From the NCBI GenBank assembly GCA_029560585.1, contig JAKQKQ010000330.1, positions 1 to 64,000 of the forward strand: DNA of 64,000 nucleotides, in the 5' to 3' direction. The DNA comes from Verrucomicrobiota bacterium (GTDB lineage Bacteria > Verrucomicrobiota > Verrucomicrobiia > JADLBR01). The notes beneath the pieces were generated by a model. The model saw only the letters and a program-made list of their open reading frames with translations. It was not told the DNA's origin and searched no databases. Both the position numbers and the translations under genes were made by a program. Positions 44,869-56,310 of the stretch are shown one piece after another. Position 1 is the first letter of the stretch; each line of letters opens with the position of its first letter.

Positions 44869-45524
44869 TTGAGGTCGAACAACTGCACGCTCGCGCTGGC
44901 GAATTCTCAATCCGGGACGTCACCCTCACGGTCCCCCGCGGCTGCTACGGGGTGCTCATGGGTCGCACCGGGTCCGGCAAGACCACCCTCCTCGAGGCCA
45001 TCTGCGGACTCCGCCAGATCGTCTCCGGTCGGATTCGCATCGGCGGACGCGATATCACCCACCTTAAACCCGGCGAGCGCGGGATCGGTCTCGTCCCCCA
45101 AGACCTCGCCCTTTTCCCCACCATGACCGTCCGCGAGCACCTGGCCTTCGCACTTGAGATCCGGCGGGAACCGCGGCAGGCCATCGAAGATCGAGTCGAT
45201 GAACTTGCCGGCCTTCTCGGCATCGCGCACCTGCTGGACCGCGGCACAGCCGGACTCAGCGGCGGCGAGTCCCAGCGCATCGCCCTCGGACGAGCCCTCG
45301 CATTCCGCCCCGGCGTGCTCCTTCTCGACGAACCGCTCAGCGCCCTGGACGAGACAACCCGCGAGGAAATGCACGCCCTGCTCCGCGAAGTCCAGCGGTC
45401 GACCCGCGTCACCACCCTCCATGTCACGCACAGCCGCGCCGAGGCCCGCGCCCTCGCCGAAAAACTCTTCCTCGTCGAAAACGCCACCGTCCGCGAGGCC
45501 GCACTGCAAGAATTGTCCGCCTGA
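44865..45524 (+). CDS. modC: Molybdate-type ABC transporter ATPase ModC, lacking a TOBE domain
   Basis: A 219-residue ATPase with Walker A GRTGSGKT (33-40), signature LSGGESQ (131-137) and Walker B VLLLDEP (151-157) with SALD. It starts at GTG 44865, overlapping modB by four bases. E. coli ModC is about 350 residues with a C-terminal regulatory TOBE/MOP domain that senses oxyanion; here the chain ends straight after the ATPase core, so that feedback control is absent. The last gene of the operon; an R1 half-element follows in the convergent spacer. Confidence 0.9.
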   Translation: MIEVEQLHARAGEFSIRDVTLTVPRGCYGVLMGRTGSGKTTLLEAICGLRQIVSGRIRIGGRDITHLKPGERGIGLVPQDLALFPTMTVREHLAFALEIRREPRQAIEDRVDELAGLLGIAHLLDRGTAGLSGGESQRIALGRALAFRPGVLLLDEPLSALDETTREEMHALLREVQRSTRVTTLHVTHSRAEARALAEKLFLVENATVREAALQELSA

Positions 45525-45572
45525 AAATCCTGCGTTGAGAAACCCGCACGCCACATCCATCGAGATGGGCGC

Positions 45573-45597
45573 GGGAGGGACGCCGGCCCCAGCGTCC
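45573..45597. repeat. R1 half-element
   Basis: GGGAGGG followed by a GACGCCGGCCCCAGCGTCC palindrome with one mismatch; the second hairpin of R1 is missing. It lies between convergent modC and the flavodoxin-like gene. Confidence 0.6.
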
Positions 45598-45645
45598 GAG
45601 ATCCACGCGCACGCGCCGACCTCGGTCCCGTGGCCGATGCGGCCC

Positions 45646-46221
45646 TCACCCGCGCAGCTTCTTCAGGAGCCACGCCATATTATGGCCGAGGGTCCGCATG
45701 GTCGCCATCGCCTCATCGTCCCTGGCCACCTGCTCCTCCTCCAACCCAAACCCCACATTCCAATAGCTGGACCCGCAGACAATCATCTGATTGATCAGGA
45801 AGAAGTGGTTCAGGGTGTCGAACGCGTGGATGCTGCCGGCACGGCGCGCGACGACGACCGCGGCACCGACCTTCCTCTTCAGAAGATCCCCGCTCATCCG
45901 AACCACGAGGCCCGCCCGGTCGATCAGGGCCTTCATTTCCGCGGTCACGTCAGAGAAATACGTGGGTGAGGCGAGAAGGATGCCATCGGCCTCGATCATC
46001 TTGACCACATAGTCGTTCAGATCGTCGCCCGCGATGCTGCACCGGCCATCCTTGGTCATGGCGCAGTCCCCGCAGGCCGTGCACCCGGGGAGTGGCTTGC
46101 CCGCGAGCGAGATCAGTTCCGTCCGCACCCCCGCCTCTTCGAGCACCCCAAAGACTTCGCGGATCATCCGTGCGGTGTTACCCTTCGGGCGCGGGCTCCC
46201 GTTAAACGCGATCACTTTCAT
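45646..46221 (-). CDS. NADPH-dependent FMN reductase/multimeric flavodoxin-like protein
   Basis: A 191-residue flavoprotein. The FMN phosphate loop is FNGSPRPKGNTARMI (near residues 5-19). A cysteine region GCTACGDCAMTKDGRC follows (about 45-60), as in the iron-sulfur-flavoprotein/WrbA-like subgroup that has a CxxC-type insertion. A second flavin loop contains ASPTYFSDVTAEMKALIDR. The FMN is probably used to reduce quinones or metals in the cytoplasm. GAGGAG lies ten bases before ATG 46221 and four before ATG 46227; the former fits the family start. It is convergent with modC and divergent from the E1-like gene. A functional link with molybdate uptake is only positional. Confidence 0.83.
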   Translation of the reverse strand: MKVIAFNGSPRPKGNTARMIREVFGVLEEAGVRTELISLAGKPLPGCTACGDCAMTKDGRCSIAGDDLNDYVVKMIEADGILLASPTYFSDVTAEMKALIDRAGLVVRMSGDLLKRKVGAAVVVARRAGSIHAFDTLNHFFLINQMIVCGSSYWNVGFGLEEEQVARDDEAMATMRTLGHNMAWLLKKLRG

Positions 46222-46371
46222 GGCCATCCATCTCCTCAATACCCGGCCCTATCCAACCGCTCGCATACGGCATCCGGGCCCCCGTGGCAAGCCGCGGATG
46301 AGGTCCCCACTCGCACTTGCCAGCCGCATCGTCCGACGGCACGGTGTGCATGGCACTCGCGCCGACCGACC

Positions 46372-47133
46372 ATGACCTCGCCCCTCCCCAGCCTGACCGA
46401 CGATGACCGAGCGCGTTACGAGTGGCAGATGTGGGTCCGGGAATTTGGCGAGACCGCACAGCGTCGACTGAAGGCCGCCACCGCCTTCGTGTCCAGGGTT
46501 GGGGGCGTGGGTGGCGCCGCGGCACAGTATCTGGCGGCCGCCGGCATCGGCCGCCTGGTCCTGGCACACGCCGGCGACCTCCGGCCGTCCGACCTCAACC
46601 GCCAGTCGCTCATGGCGCACGACGCTATTGGAAGGCCGCGCATCGAGTCGGCCGTCCGCCGACTGCGCGAATTCAACCCATCTATCGAGATCATCGGTAT
46701 CCCGGAGAACGTCTGCGGGCAAAACGCGTCCCGGCTCATTGGCGAAAGCGACATCATCATCGATGCGGCCCCGCTGTTCTCAGAACGCTTCGCCATGAAC
46801 CGCGAGGCCGTCCGCCTGGGCAAACCCATGGTCGAGTGCGCCATGTATGAGTGGGAGGCGCACCTGACGCTGCTCCTCCCCGGCCAGACCGCCTGCCTGG
46901 CATGCCTATACCCTCAGGACCCGTCCCACTGGCGGCGGCAATTTCCGGTGATCGGTGCGGTCGCCGGCACCGTCGGCGCGCTCGCCGCAGCCGAGGCCAT
47001 CAAGACCATCACCGGCATCGGCGATACGCTGGCGGGAACCCTGCTGGTCATGGATCTGCGCGCCATGCAATTCCGCCGCCTGCGGACCCATCGTGCGCCG
47101 ACGTGCGCCGTCTGCGGCAGCCCGCCGATCTAA
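46372..47133 (+). CDS. ThiF/MoeB/HesA-family E1-like adenylyltransferase
   Basis: A 253-residue E1-like enzyme. The ATP-binding loop is VGGVGGAAAQYLAAAGIGR (GxGGxG at 43-48), followed by DLNRQSL with the conserved Asn-Arg-Gln. Two CxxC zinc pairs are present, Cys175/Cys178 and Cys245/Cys248. MoeB adenylates the C-terminus of MoaD in molybdopterin synthesis, ThiF that of ThiS; the closeness to modABC favours MoeB, but no MoaD- or ThiS-like small protein is encoded here. No rhodanese domain is attached. The stop codon is the first triplet of an R2 repeat copy. Confidence 0.83.
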   Translation: MTSPLPSLTDDDRARYEWQMWVREFGETAQRRLKAATAFVSRVGGVGGAAAQYLAAAGIGRLVLAHAGDLRPSDLNRQSLMAHDAIGRPRIESAVRRLREFNPSIEIIGIPENVCGQNASRLIGESDIIIDAAPLFSERFAMNREAVRLGKPMVECAMYEWEAHLTLLLPGQTACLACLYPQDPSHWRRQFPVIGAVAGTVGALAAAEAIKTITGIGDTLAGTLLVMDLRAMQFRRLRTHRAPTCAVCGSPPI

Positions 47134-47240
47134 CCAGAAACTTTGAGCGCGGTTCGCGGGCGCGGCTCATGCCCCGATCCAGGATCCGGGCCGGGAGGGT
47201 TTCAGACTTGTAGGATTCAAGTCCAAAACGGCCCCGCCGC
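47131..47240. repeat. R2 repeat, short copy
   Basis: Begins at the TAA stop of the preceding gene (TAACCAGAAAC) and matches 24661-24735 at about five of six positions over 75 bases. The inverted arms are reduced to about 12 bases (GTTTCAGACTTG against CAAGTCCAAAAC) around a seven-base loop, so the interior of the long copy is missing. Bases 47241-47491, before the small ORF, hold no recognisable gene. Confidence 0.7.
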
Positions 47241-47491
47241 GCGCCGGCGGCGGGGCTTGCGAATCCCCGTGGCCGTGTTTGTGCTCCCATTGCCCCCGCA
47301 CGCCCGGTCGGGCGGAATGTCACAAATCCGTAACAGGTTCGCCATGGGGGCGTCACCGCCATGCGGCACAGATGCGTCATCGCTGACGCCTATTCGCCAT
47401 GGACAATGACCAGGGGGCCAAGATCCGGCCCACCGGCGCCGGGCGACCTGGGCTTTGGCATAACGCCGCAACAAGAAGGAGAACGCTCATC

Positions 47492-47608
47492 ATGACACAG
47501 GGGTTGTACTGCATCGCCACCAGCCTGCTCTGCCTCCAGTTGACCGCGACCGGGGTCGCCCAGACCGGAAACGCTGTCCTCGCCATCATGAAAAGAGGTG
47601 TCGCATGA
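47492..47608 (+). CDS. 38-residue ORF coupled to the porin gene
   Basis: A small ORF with AAGGAG ten bases before its ATG and a stop that overlaps the porin ATG (ATGA at 47605). The peptide has a hydrophobic centre (IATSLLCLQLTATGVAQ) resembling a signal sequence with a cleavage site after GVA. The porin itself has no strong ribosome-binding site other than GAGG inside this ORF, so translation of the small ORF may open or couple porin translation. It could be a leader peptide or the remnant of a short exported protein. I recognise no family. Confidence 0.5.
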   Translation: MTQGLYCIATSLLCLQLTATGVAQTGNAVLAIMKRGVA

Positions 47609-49149
47609 AGAAGCTCGCGTTGGCTGGAATCGCAATCGGGCTCCTGAGCCTGCCCCAGGCGACTCCGGCGCAGCAGATGGAAGCACTGCTGAACAAACTG
47701 GTGAAAAAGGGCGTCCTGACTCAGAAGGAGGCCGAGGATGTCGAGGCTGACATGCAACAGGATGAGAAAAAGGAGGGCAGGGACAAGGTCAGGGTCTCGG
47801 AGCTTGCCGAGAAGCTGACCCTTTTTGGCGACCTGCGGCTGCGGTACGAATACCGCGACGTGCAGAACGGGTTCGACAATCTTGACGACGGGCGGGTCGA
47901 GCCTGACGGCCCGGACTCTCGCGACGATGTGAGCCGGTTGCGCTATCGACTGCGGGTGGGCGCCCGAGTGGCCTTCCGGGATGATCTCGAATTCGGCTTC
48001 CGACTGGCGTCGGGCAATGAGGCCGAAGAGGTGACATCGACCAACGACACCTTCGGGGACGCCTTTGGGAAGGACGGGATCTACATCGATCAGGTTTACC
48101 TGAAGTGGAGCGGGCTGGACGGACTGACGCTGATGGCGGGTAAGTTTGACATGCCGATGTGGACCACAGAGATGTTCTGGGATCACGACGTGACGCCCGA
48201 GGGCGGCTTCGAGCAGTACACATGGAAAGCCGGAAAATGGGAGTTCACACTGAACGCCGCACAGCTGTGTTTTGCGGATGTCAGTGAAGTGGACGAAGAC
48301 ACCACCGACACCGGGGGCAATCATCACGACAATCTGGCGGACGACGGTTCGCGGGCGGTGGTCAACGATGACGGCTGGATTTTTGCGGGGCAGGCGATCG
48401 CGAAATTCGAGTGGATCCCGAAGAAAAGCGACGGCCGCATCGGGGTGAGCTACTGGTATTTCGCGAACGCGGAGGATCTCTCGACCGGAAGCATCGGGTC
48501 GGATGGCTACGCGTCCGACACCGGCCAGCGCACTCGCGCGACCGGCATCGTCTACACGGCCCCGGGATCGGGTAATAACCTGGGCCGCGAATTCCAGATC
48601 CTGGACTGTCTGTTTGAGTGGAACTTCCGCGGCCTGCCGGGCCTCCCGGAGAGTTTTTCGATTCGCCCCTTCGCCCACCTGGCCTGGAATCTGGCACCGG
48701 CGCCGAACACCGGTGTTTTCGTGGGCAGACGGGACGACCATTCGACCGTGGACCGCGCGGGCAATCCCGACGATATCGACGAGGCATGGAAGTTCGGCGC
48801 TGGAAGCACCGGCGGCTGGCGGGACATCTCCGACATGTTCGCCTGGCGCACCGGCGTGGAGATCGGGACGGGGACGAAGAAGCGGGGCGGCTGGTCACTG
48901 ATGGGGTACTATGAGCAGGTGGGCAGTGATGCCGTGCCGGACTCTTTCAACGAGTCGGATATCGCAAATAGTTTCACCAATCACAAGGCGTTCGTGGTCA
49001 AGGCGTCGTATGCCATCCGGGACTGGTGGCAGGTCACGCTCTGCTGGCTGGACTCCGACGTGCTGGACGCCGATCTGCTGCAGGACGAGAACCTCAACAC
49101 GACACCGCAATGTCGGACCATCCAGGCGGACTGCGTGGTCAAGTTCTGA
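47605..49149 (+). CDS. Putative outer-membrane porin (Porin_5-like)
   Basis: A 514-residue beta-barrel protein with a signal peptide (about 1-22, ending TPAQQ). A short helical/coiled-coil region follows (about 25-65, LLNKLVKKGVLTQKEAEDVEA), a type of periplasmic peptidoglycan-facing module seen in PVC porins. The barrel starts at LFGDLRLRYEYR. Alternating aromatic/charged strands continue to the end, and the last residue is Phe (VVKF), the usual signal for outer-membrane insertion. The sequence is acidic with many Asp and Gly loops. It probably forms a diffusion pore. It is translationally coupled to the 38-residue ORF upstream. Confidence 0.82.
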   Translation: MKKLALAGIAIGLLSLPQATPAQQMEALLNKLVKKGVLTQKEAEDVEADMQQDEKKEGRDKVRVSELAEKLTLFGDLRLRYEYRDVQNGFDNLDDGRVEPDGPDSRDDVSRLRYRLRVGARVAFRDDLEFGFRLASGNEAEEVTSTNDTFGDAFGKDGIYIDQVYLKWSGLDGLTLMAGKFDMPMWTTEMFWDHDVTPEGGFEQYTWKAGKWEFTLNAAQLCFADVSEVDEDTTDTGGNHHDNLADDGSRAVVNDDGWIFAGQAIAKFEWIPKKSDGRIGVSYWYFANAEDLSTGSIGSDGYASDTGQRTRATGIVYTAPGSGNNLGREFQILDCLFEWNFRGLPGLPESFSIRPFAHLAWNLAPAPNTGVFVGRRDDHSTVDRAGNPDDIDEAWKFGAGSTGGWRDISDMFAWRTGVEIGTGTKKRGGWSLMGYYEQVGSDAVPDSFNESDIANSFTNHKAFVVKASYAIRDWWQVTLCWLDSDVLDADLLQDENLNTTPQCRTIQADCVVKF

Positions 49150-49209
49150 CACGCCGAGCCCCTGGCAGGCTGTTTGAGAACCCGCCCGAAAAATCGGCCC
49201 CCACGGCAC

Positions 49210-49233
49210 GGGAAGGACGCCGACCCCGACGCC
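49210..49233. repeat. Degenerate R1 half-element
   Basis: GGGAAGGACGCCGACCCCGAC resembles the GGGAGGGACGCCGGCCCCGGC arm of R1 with several changes. It lies in the convergent spacer between the porin and the fusion gene. Confidence 0.4.
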
Positions 49234-49237
49234 CGGC

Positions 49238-51430
<2,193 letters not shown>

Positions 51431-51555
51431 CCTTCCAGATATCCGCGGCCGACACAAGTGCCACGCGGTGACCGAACCTTGGCCACTTTGCGCCACATCG
51501 CAAATGCCGCGGGCAAATGTTGCCCTGAAACGTGGGCACGCGATCCCCGCCGGGG

Positions 51556-52767
51556 CTATCGGCGGCTGTTCGAGTTGGTCCCCGCTGGGACCGCATTCGT
51601 AGCGGCACCGGCCACCGGCGGCGCAATCTCCCCGACCCGATTCAAGCCGAGCGCATCCAGACCCCGCAGAAAATCCAACGTCCGCTGCAGGGTCTCATCT
51701 CGGATCACTTGTTCCACTTTGCCCCCGGCCCCGTCATCGGGGCCGCCTTTGGCAGCCGCCGGTGCAGCATCGGCACCATCGGCTGGTTCTTCTTCATCCA
51801 GAGCCTCCTTCTCCTTGGCCGCCTTGGGTTTGTCCTTCTCCGTGGACGCCTCCAGTCGAAGGCGTATGGCCTCCTCAAGCTCTGGATTCTCCCCGCGCAC
51901 CAATGCGGCCTCATTCTGCCGCGGCCTCGGCTTCGCCTCCGCAATGAACGCCACAGGGCCTTCCTCCGCCTCGCGCCGAAGCATGTCGGCCTCCGACGCG
52001 CCCTCGAACACTCCGATATCCGGCCGAACCGGATCATGGAACGCCAGACCACCCTCGCCCCAACCCACGCGCCTCGAAGGAACGCGCAGGATCCGCCCCG
52101 AGGGCAACTCAGCGGCCCCGTACTCCGCCGCCCGCCCTGCCGTCGGAGAACCGAAAATCACGGCCCGCTTCAGCCGCCGCAGGGATTCGGCCATCGCCTC
52201 GCCCACGCCTGCGGTCCCGGCATTCACGATGACCGCCATCGGGGGCAGCAGCATGCCCGCGGCTTCCCGGGCGATGAACTGCCGCGGCGCCCCCCTGCCC
52301 TCAATGGAAAAAAGGACGCTCCCCTCCGGTGCAAAAAGCGCCGCCAACTGCGCGCCAACCTCGAAATTCTGGTAGTCCTCCAACGACCTGAGATCCAGAA
52401 TGATTCCGCGCACCGGGGCCGCCTCTTTCGGCTTGTCGAGTTCCCTGCGGATCACGCCCGGCGCCCCGCCCCCTACTAGCGAACGAACCCGGATCCAAAG
52501 CCATCCTCCCTCCAGCCGGTCCACGCGCGCCGCTCCGGTCGCGGGCGCCTTCTGTCCAGCCGGTGCCGGAGCGAAGAAAACGCCGGGGGCCGCCCGCCAG
52601 GGCTCTCCGGCCCCGGCCGCCTCCAGCACCCGCGCCCGGTCCAGCGTGGCCGCGTCCACGTGATTCGACAGCACGATCCCGGCCACCAGATCCGCGGGAT
52701 CCGTCACCGCTTTGCCGGGGCCCGGGGCCACGGTCGCAATCAGGAACACTGCCAGCTCATGCAACAT
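51556..52767 (-). CDS. Peptidase-S41-like protein lacking the catalytic Ser
   Basis: A 403-residue protein with a hydrophobic N-terminus (about 1-16, a weak signal). The core (about 115-230) resembles the C-terminal processing peptidase fold: [15 protein letters not shown], then [20 protein letters not shown], then [15 protein letters not shown]. In active S41 enzymes the second region reads GTASASE with the nucleophilic Ser; here it is GTAGVGE. The Lys of the dyad is also not evident (GRAAEY). The C-terminal 130 residues are Glu/Lys/Ala-rich and end with a short helical region. It begins eight bases after hldD and is presumably cotranscribed. A binding or scaffold role is more likely than proteolysis. 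Confidence 0.65.
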   Translation of the reverse strand: MLHELAVFLIATVAPGPGKAVTDPADLVAGIVLSNHVDAATLDRARVLEAAGAGEPWRAAPGVFFAPAPAGQKAPATGAARVDRLEGGWLWIRVRSLVGGGAPGVIRRELDKPKEAAPVRGIILDLRSLEDYQNFEVGAQLAALFAPEGSVLFSIEGRGAPRQFIAREAAGMLLPPMAVIVNAGTAGVGEAMAESLRRLKRAVIFGSPTAGRAAEYGAAELPSGRILRVPSRRVGWGEGGLAFHDPVRPDIGVFEGASEADMLRREAEEGPVAFIAEAKPRPRQNEAALVRGENPELEEAIRLRLEASTEKDKPKAAKEKEALDEEEPADGADAAPAAAKGGPDDGAGGKVEQVIRDETLQRTLDFLRGLDALGLNRVGEIAPPVAGAATNAVPAGTNSNSRR

Positions 52768-52775
52768 GGCGCGCC

Positions 52776-53786
52776 TCAGGCATCCTCTTCACCAAGATGG
52801 CGCCCCGGGACCAGGTAGTTGCCCACATAATCGGCGACCGAGTCTTCCAATGTGGTGATCGGCGCCCTGAAGCCCGAGGCCCGCAACCGCGAAATATCTG
52901 CGCGCGTAAAATACTGGTACCGGTCCCGGATCGTCTCGGGCATCTCGACGAAATCGATCTCCGGTTTCCGGCCGAGCGTCGAGAAGATCGCCCTCGCCAG
53001 ATCCAACCAGGTCCTCGCCGTTCCCGATCCGAGATTGAACAACCCATTGGCGCGCCCCTTTCCGGCCAGGTGCACCGTCATGGCCGCCGCATCCTTCACG
53101 TAAAGAAAATCCCGCGCCTGCTCGCCATCCCGATACTCCGCCCGATAGCTCTTGAAGAGCCTCATGCGGCCCGCCGCCCGGATCTGTTCAAATCCCCCTG
53201 CGACCACGCTACGCATGTCCCCCTTGTGGCCCTCGTTGGGACCATAGACGTTGAAATATTTCAACCCCGCAATCCGCCGCAGCAGCCCATGGCGCCAGGC
53301 GTGCATGTCATAGAGGTGCTTGGAGTAGCCATACATGTTCAGCGGCCTGAGCCGCCCCAGCCCCTCCTGCCCGTCCTCCATCCCCGCAGACCCGTCGCCA
53401 TACGTGGCCGCCGACGACGCGTACACAAACCGCGCCTCGCGACCGAGCGCCCATGCCCCCAGGTCCCGGGTGTAACCATAGTTGTTCCTAGCCAGATACG
53501 CCGCGTCGCGCTCGGTCGTCGAAGAACACGCGCCCAGATGAATCACCGTGTCAAACTTGCCAAAAGCCGAGGGCCTCGACCTCACCCGATCCAAGAATTC
53601 ATCCGCTTCCAGATAGTCGCTAAACCCGAGCGCCCTCAGGTTCATCCACTTGTCACCGGTGCCCAGAAAATCGGTGACCACGATGTTGTCGCAGCCCAAG
53701 CGATTGAGTTGCCACACGACCGCGCTCCCGATGAAACCGGCCCCGCCGGTCACGAGCACACGCTTCTCCGCCCACTCCTTGCCCAT
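52776..53786 (-). CDS. hldD: ADP-L-glycero-D-manno-heptose 6-epimerase HldD
   Basis: A 336-residue short-chain dehydrogenase-type epimerase. It has the NADP loop VTGGAGFIGSAVV, the heptose-epimerase hallmark HLGACSSTTERD, the catalytic YGYSK (Tyr-x3-Lys), KYFNVYGPNE and RDFLYVKDAA. The length is normal. It makes the L,D-heptose precursor of the lipopolysaccharide core in the cytoplasm, supporting a Gram-negative envelope. ATG 53786 has no clear ribosome-binding site. It is followed by the S41-like gene after eight bases. Confidence 0.93.
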   Translation of the reverse strand: MGKEWAEKRVLVTGGAGFIGSAVVWQLNRLGCDNIVVTDFLGTGDKWMNLRALGFSDYLEADEFLDRVRSRPSAFGKFDTVIHLGACSSTTERDAAYLARNNYGYTRDLGAWALGREARFVYASSAATYGDGSAGMEDGQEGLGRLRPLNMYGYSKHLYDMHAWRHGLLRRIAGLKYFNVYGPNEGHKGDMRSVVAGGFEQIRAAGRMRLFKSYRAEYRDGEQARDFLYVKDAAAMTVHLAGKGRANGLFNLGSGTARTWLDLARAIFSTLGRKPEIDFVEMPETIRDRYQYFTRADISRLRASGFRAPITTLEDSVADYVGNYLVPGRHLGEEDA

Positions 53787-53915
53787 CTGAATGTGTTTCT
53801 ATTTCTCCTAGACCACCCGCCTGGGTCCAGAAAAACAAGGTAGCAGCGTGTCAGGTTTTGAAAAGCCCGACGCGCCGCCGATTGGCGCCGGGGTTTGTGG
53901 CGCCAAAGTTGACAA

Positions 53916-54752
53916 TCACTCGCGCTGCCCGCCCGGCGCACGTTGCCCCGCACGCTTGGCCGAATCCTCGCGGCGCTGCAGCGGCCACGCCAGGTTCTCC
54001 GCCTCGGCCAGCACGATCTCGACCGTCCCCCAGCTCACTTTCAGGCGCCCCAGCAGCGGCAGGTGTCGCTCGTCGTCCGTCAGCCAAACCTCCATCCGTC
54101 CGGTTGTCTTCTTCGCGGGCTCAAATACGTCATCGCTCGTTATCTTGACCGCCGCCCGCTCCCCCCACACAGGAAAGGAACGCTTCCCGCGCCAGTCGGC
54201 GGTGATGTGAAGATCGTGGTATTTGCCGTCGGCAAAGATCCGGAACTCCCGCCGGTCTCCCACCTTCCAGGGCAGGCTCCTGACCCGATAGCACACCGAC
54301 AACAGGTCGCAGGCGGGCCCGTTCAGCTTCAGCTTCTTGTCCCCCCCTTCGTCGTAGTTGATCCATCGCCCGCGGCCCTCGTCAAAATCCAACGTCGTGA
54401 GGCGGTGGTACCGGTGTTTCCCCTCCCGCCTGTCCTCAAGATACTCCCTCGCCTCAAAACCGTCCGCCAATGCCGTGCTCTGCACCCGGCTGCGCACCGG
54501 ATAGAAGACCTCGACCGGACCGCGCGAACGGGCCGTCCCCACAAACCGCCAGCACGCGTGCCCGCCGCTCTCCGTCCGGCCGACCGCCTCCAGCGTCAAC
54601 CTCGCCGCTGGCACCACGCCCCATCGCGCATCAAAAGTCAGCCTCTCCCCAGCACGGAAGAAGTCGTCGGCGGCCGACCCATTGGGATATGCCACCGCCA
54701 CCAATGCCAGCATCGCCCACTTGCGCCCACCCGCCGCACGTGGCCAACCCAT
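53916..54752 (-). CDS. DUF3108 exported protein
   Basis: A 278-residue protein with a signal peptide (about 1-28, WAMLALVAVAYPNGSA). The mature part is beta-rich: RAGERLTFDARWGVVPAARLTLEA at the start, ACDLLSVCYRVRSLPWKVGD in the middle, MEVWLTDDERHLPLLGRLKV near the end. This pattern is the DUF3108 family of periplasmic or outer-membrane proteins, some of which are predicted to bind lipids. ATG 54752 gives the best signal peptide; starts at 54776, 54845 or 54992 would add a basic, unconserved leader. It is divergent from the Gfo/Idh/MocA gene. Function unknown. Confidence 0.78.
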   Translation of the reverse strand: MGWPRAAGGRKWAMLALVAVAYPNGSAADDFFRAGERLTFDARWGVVPAARLTLEAVGRTESGGHACWRFVGTARSRGPVEVFYPVRSRVQSTALADGFEAREYLEDRREGKHRYHRLTTLDFDEGRGRWINYDEGGDKKLKLNGPACDLLSVCYRVRSLPWKVGDRREFRIFADGKYHDLHITADWRGKRSFPVWGERAAVKITSDDVFEPAKKTTGRMEVWLTDDERHLPLLGRLKVSWGTVEIVLAEAENLAWPLQRREDSAKRAGQRAPGGQRE

Positions 54753-54892
54753 CGCTTTCTCGGAATCTCTTTCCATCTGCCAGATGCCCGACGCCGCTGG
54801 CGCCACACGGGCCGCCGCCGGATACATGCGTTTCGAATTGCCCATCTTAGCCCCGATGCGCGACCGTCGCAAACAAGCTTCCGCGTTTGCCC

Positions 54893-54921
54893 TTGACCCC
54901 CTTTGCATGGTTTTCCATAAT
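54893..54921 (+). promoter_or_regulatory. Strong sigma-70-type promoter for the Gfo/Idh/MocA gene
   Basis: TTGACC (54893-54898, five of six) is separated by exactly 17 bases from CATAAT (54916-54921, five of six). The surrounding DNA is AT-richer than elsewhere. The predicted start point lies about 65 bases before the ATG at 54995. Confidence 0.7.
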
Positions 54922-54994
54922 GTTGTTTTGCGGTGGTGCGGCATCGAACGCGATGCCCGACCGCCCAGAATAAAACCAAACAGGAGACTCACCC

Positions 54995-56176
54995 ATGGCC
55001 AAGAGACCCCTCAATGTCGGTTTGATCGGCGGCGGCGGCGGCGCATTCATCGTCAACCCCCACCAGAAGGCGATCCACTTCGATGGCACGCGGCGCGTGG
55101 TCGCCGGCGCGCTGCACCCCGATCCCAAGATCGCCCTCTCCGAGGCCGAGAACTGGGCGTACCCGATCAAGGGCTACATCTCCTACGATGAGATGATCAA
55201 GAAGCAGGCCGACCTCCCCGAGGGCGAGCGCATCGACTACGCGCTCATCGTCACGCCCAACCACGTTCACTTCGACCCGGCCATGAAGTGTGTCGCGGCT
55301 GGCATCCCGGTCTTCTGCGAGAAACCCCTGACCGTCACCCTCGAAGAGGCCGAGAAACTCGTGAAAGCCGTGACGGACAAGAAAGTGCTCTTCGGCGTGG
55401 CGCACACCTACCTCGGCCATTGGACGAGCCGCTTCGCGCGCTACATCGTTCGCAGCGGCCTGCTGGGCGAAGTGCGGTGGGTCGATAGCTATTACCTCCA
55501 GGGTTGGCTGGCCGCCCGCACAGAGGACAGCGGCAACATGCAGGCCGAGTGGCGGGTCGATCCCAAGCGCGCCGGCGGCAGCTGCTGCGGCGGCGACATC
55601 GGCACCCACGCGCTCATGCAGCTTCGCTACGTCACCGGCCTCGACGTGAAAAAGGTCTCGGCCCACATGGAGGTCTTTGTCGCGGGCCGCACCCTGGACG
55701 ACCACTTCACCGTCTACTGCGAGCTGAGCAACGGCGGCAAGGCGCTCGTCCGGGCCTCCCAGATCTCCATCGGCCACAAGAACGACCTCGGCATCGAGAT
55801 CGCAGGCACCAAGGGCTCGCTCCAGTGGCGCCAAGAGGAACCCGAGGCGATCACGATCCTCCTGCCCAACCAGCCAGACCGCGTCTACTGGCGCGGCGCG
55901 GTGCAGGGCGGCGACGGATTCCTCCCGAAGGAACTGCCCAAAGACCTCATGGCCGAGCCCACGATCCCACCGGGCCATCCCGAGGCCTTCCACGATGCCT
56001 TCGCGCGCCTCCATCGCTGCTTTGAGGAGGACGTTCGAAAGTACGAGGCCAAGCAGCCTTTCAGTTGCGACGGGGCCAAGTACGCCAACGTGCACGATGG
56101 TCGCACGGGCATCGCCTTCATCGAGGCCTGCCTGAAGAGCAGCCACAGCAACGGCGCCTGGACCCCCCTGCCCTGA
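54995..56176 (+). CDS. Gfo/Idh/MocA-family NAD(P)-dependent oxidoreductase
   Basis: A 393-residue oxidoreductase. The Rossmann start is [20 protein letters not shown], followed by [14 protein letters not shown] and CEKPLTV with the conserved Glu-Lys-Pro. The C-terminal part has [14 protein letters not shown] with the catalytic His. It probably oxidises or epimerises a sugar, inositol or its derivative in the cytoplasm. An AGGAGA ribosome-binding site lies seven bases before the ATG, and a good promoter stands about 75 bases upstream. A secreted GH123-like protein gene follows in the same direction, which may supply the substrate (inference). Confidence 0.9.
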   Translation: MAKRPLNVGLIGGGGGAFIVNPHQKAIHFDGTRRVVAGALHPDPKIALSEAENWAYPIKGYISYDEMIKKQADLPEGERIDYALIVTPNHVHFDPAMKCVAAGIPVFCEKPLTVTLEEAEKLVKAVTDKKVLFGVAHTYLGHWTSRFARYIVRSGLLGEVRWVDSYYLQGWLAARTEDSGNMQAEWRVDPKRAGGSCCGGDIGTHALMQLRYVTGLDVKKVSAHMEVFVAGRTLDDHFTVYCELSNGGKALVRASQISIGHKNDLGIEIAGTKGSLQWRQEEPEAITILLPNQPDRVYWRGAVQGGDGFLPKELPKDLMAEPTIPPGHPEAFHDAFARLHRCFEEDVRKYEAKQPFSCDGAKYANVHDGRTGIAFIEACLKSSHSNGAWTPLP

Positions 56177-56310
56177 CACGAGGCACAGGATTCGAGATTC
56201 CCGTGGCCGAAAGCGCGAGCGTTCGGGAGTCACGGGAGTGCCTTGGCGCGGGGATTTCGGGCCGCGCATCCCCCCGCCATCGGTCGGGCGACGCTCTCTG
56301 CCCCGGCAGG

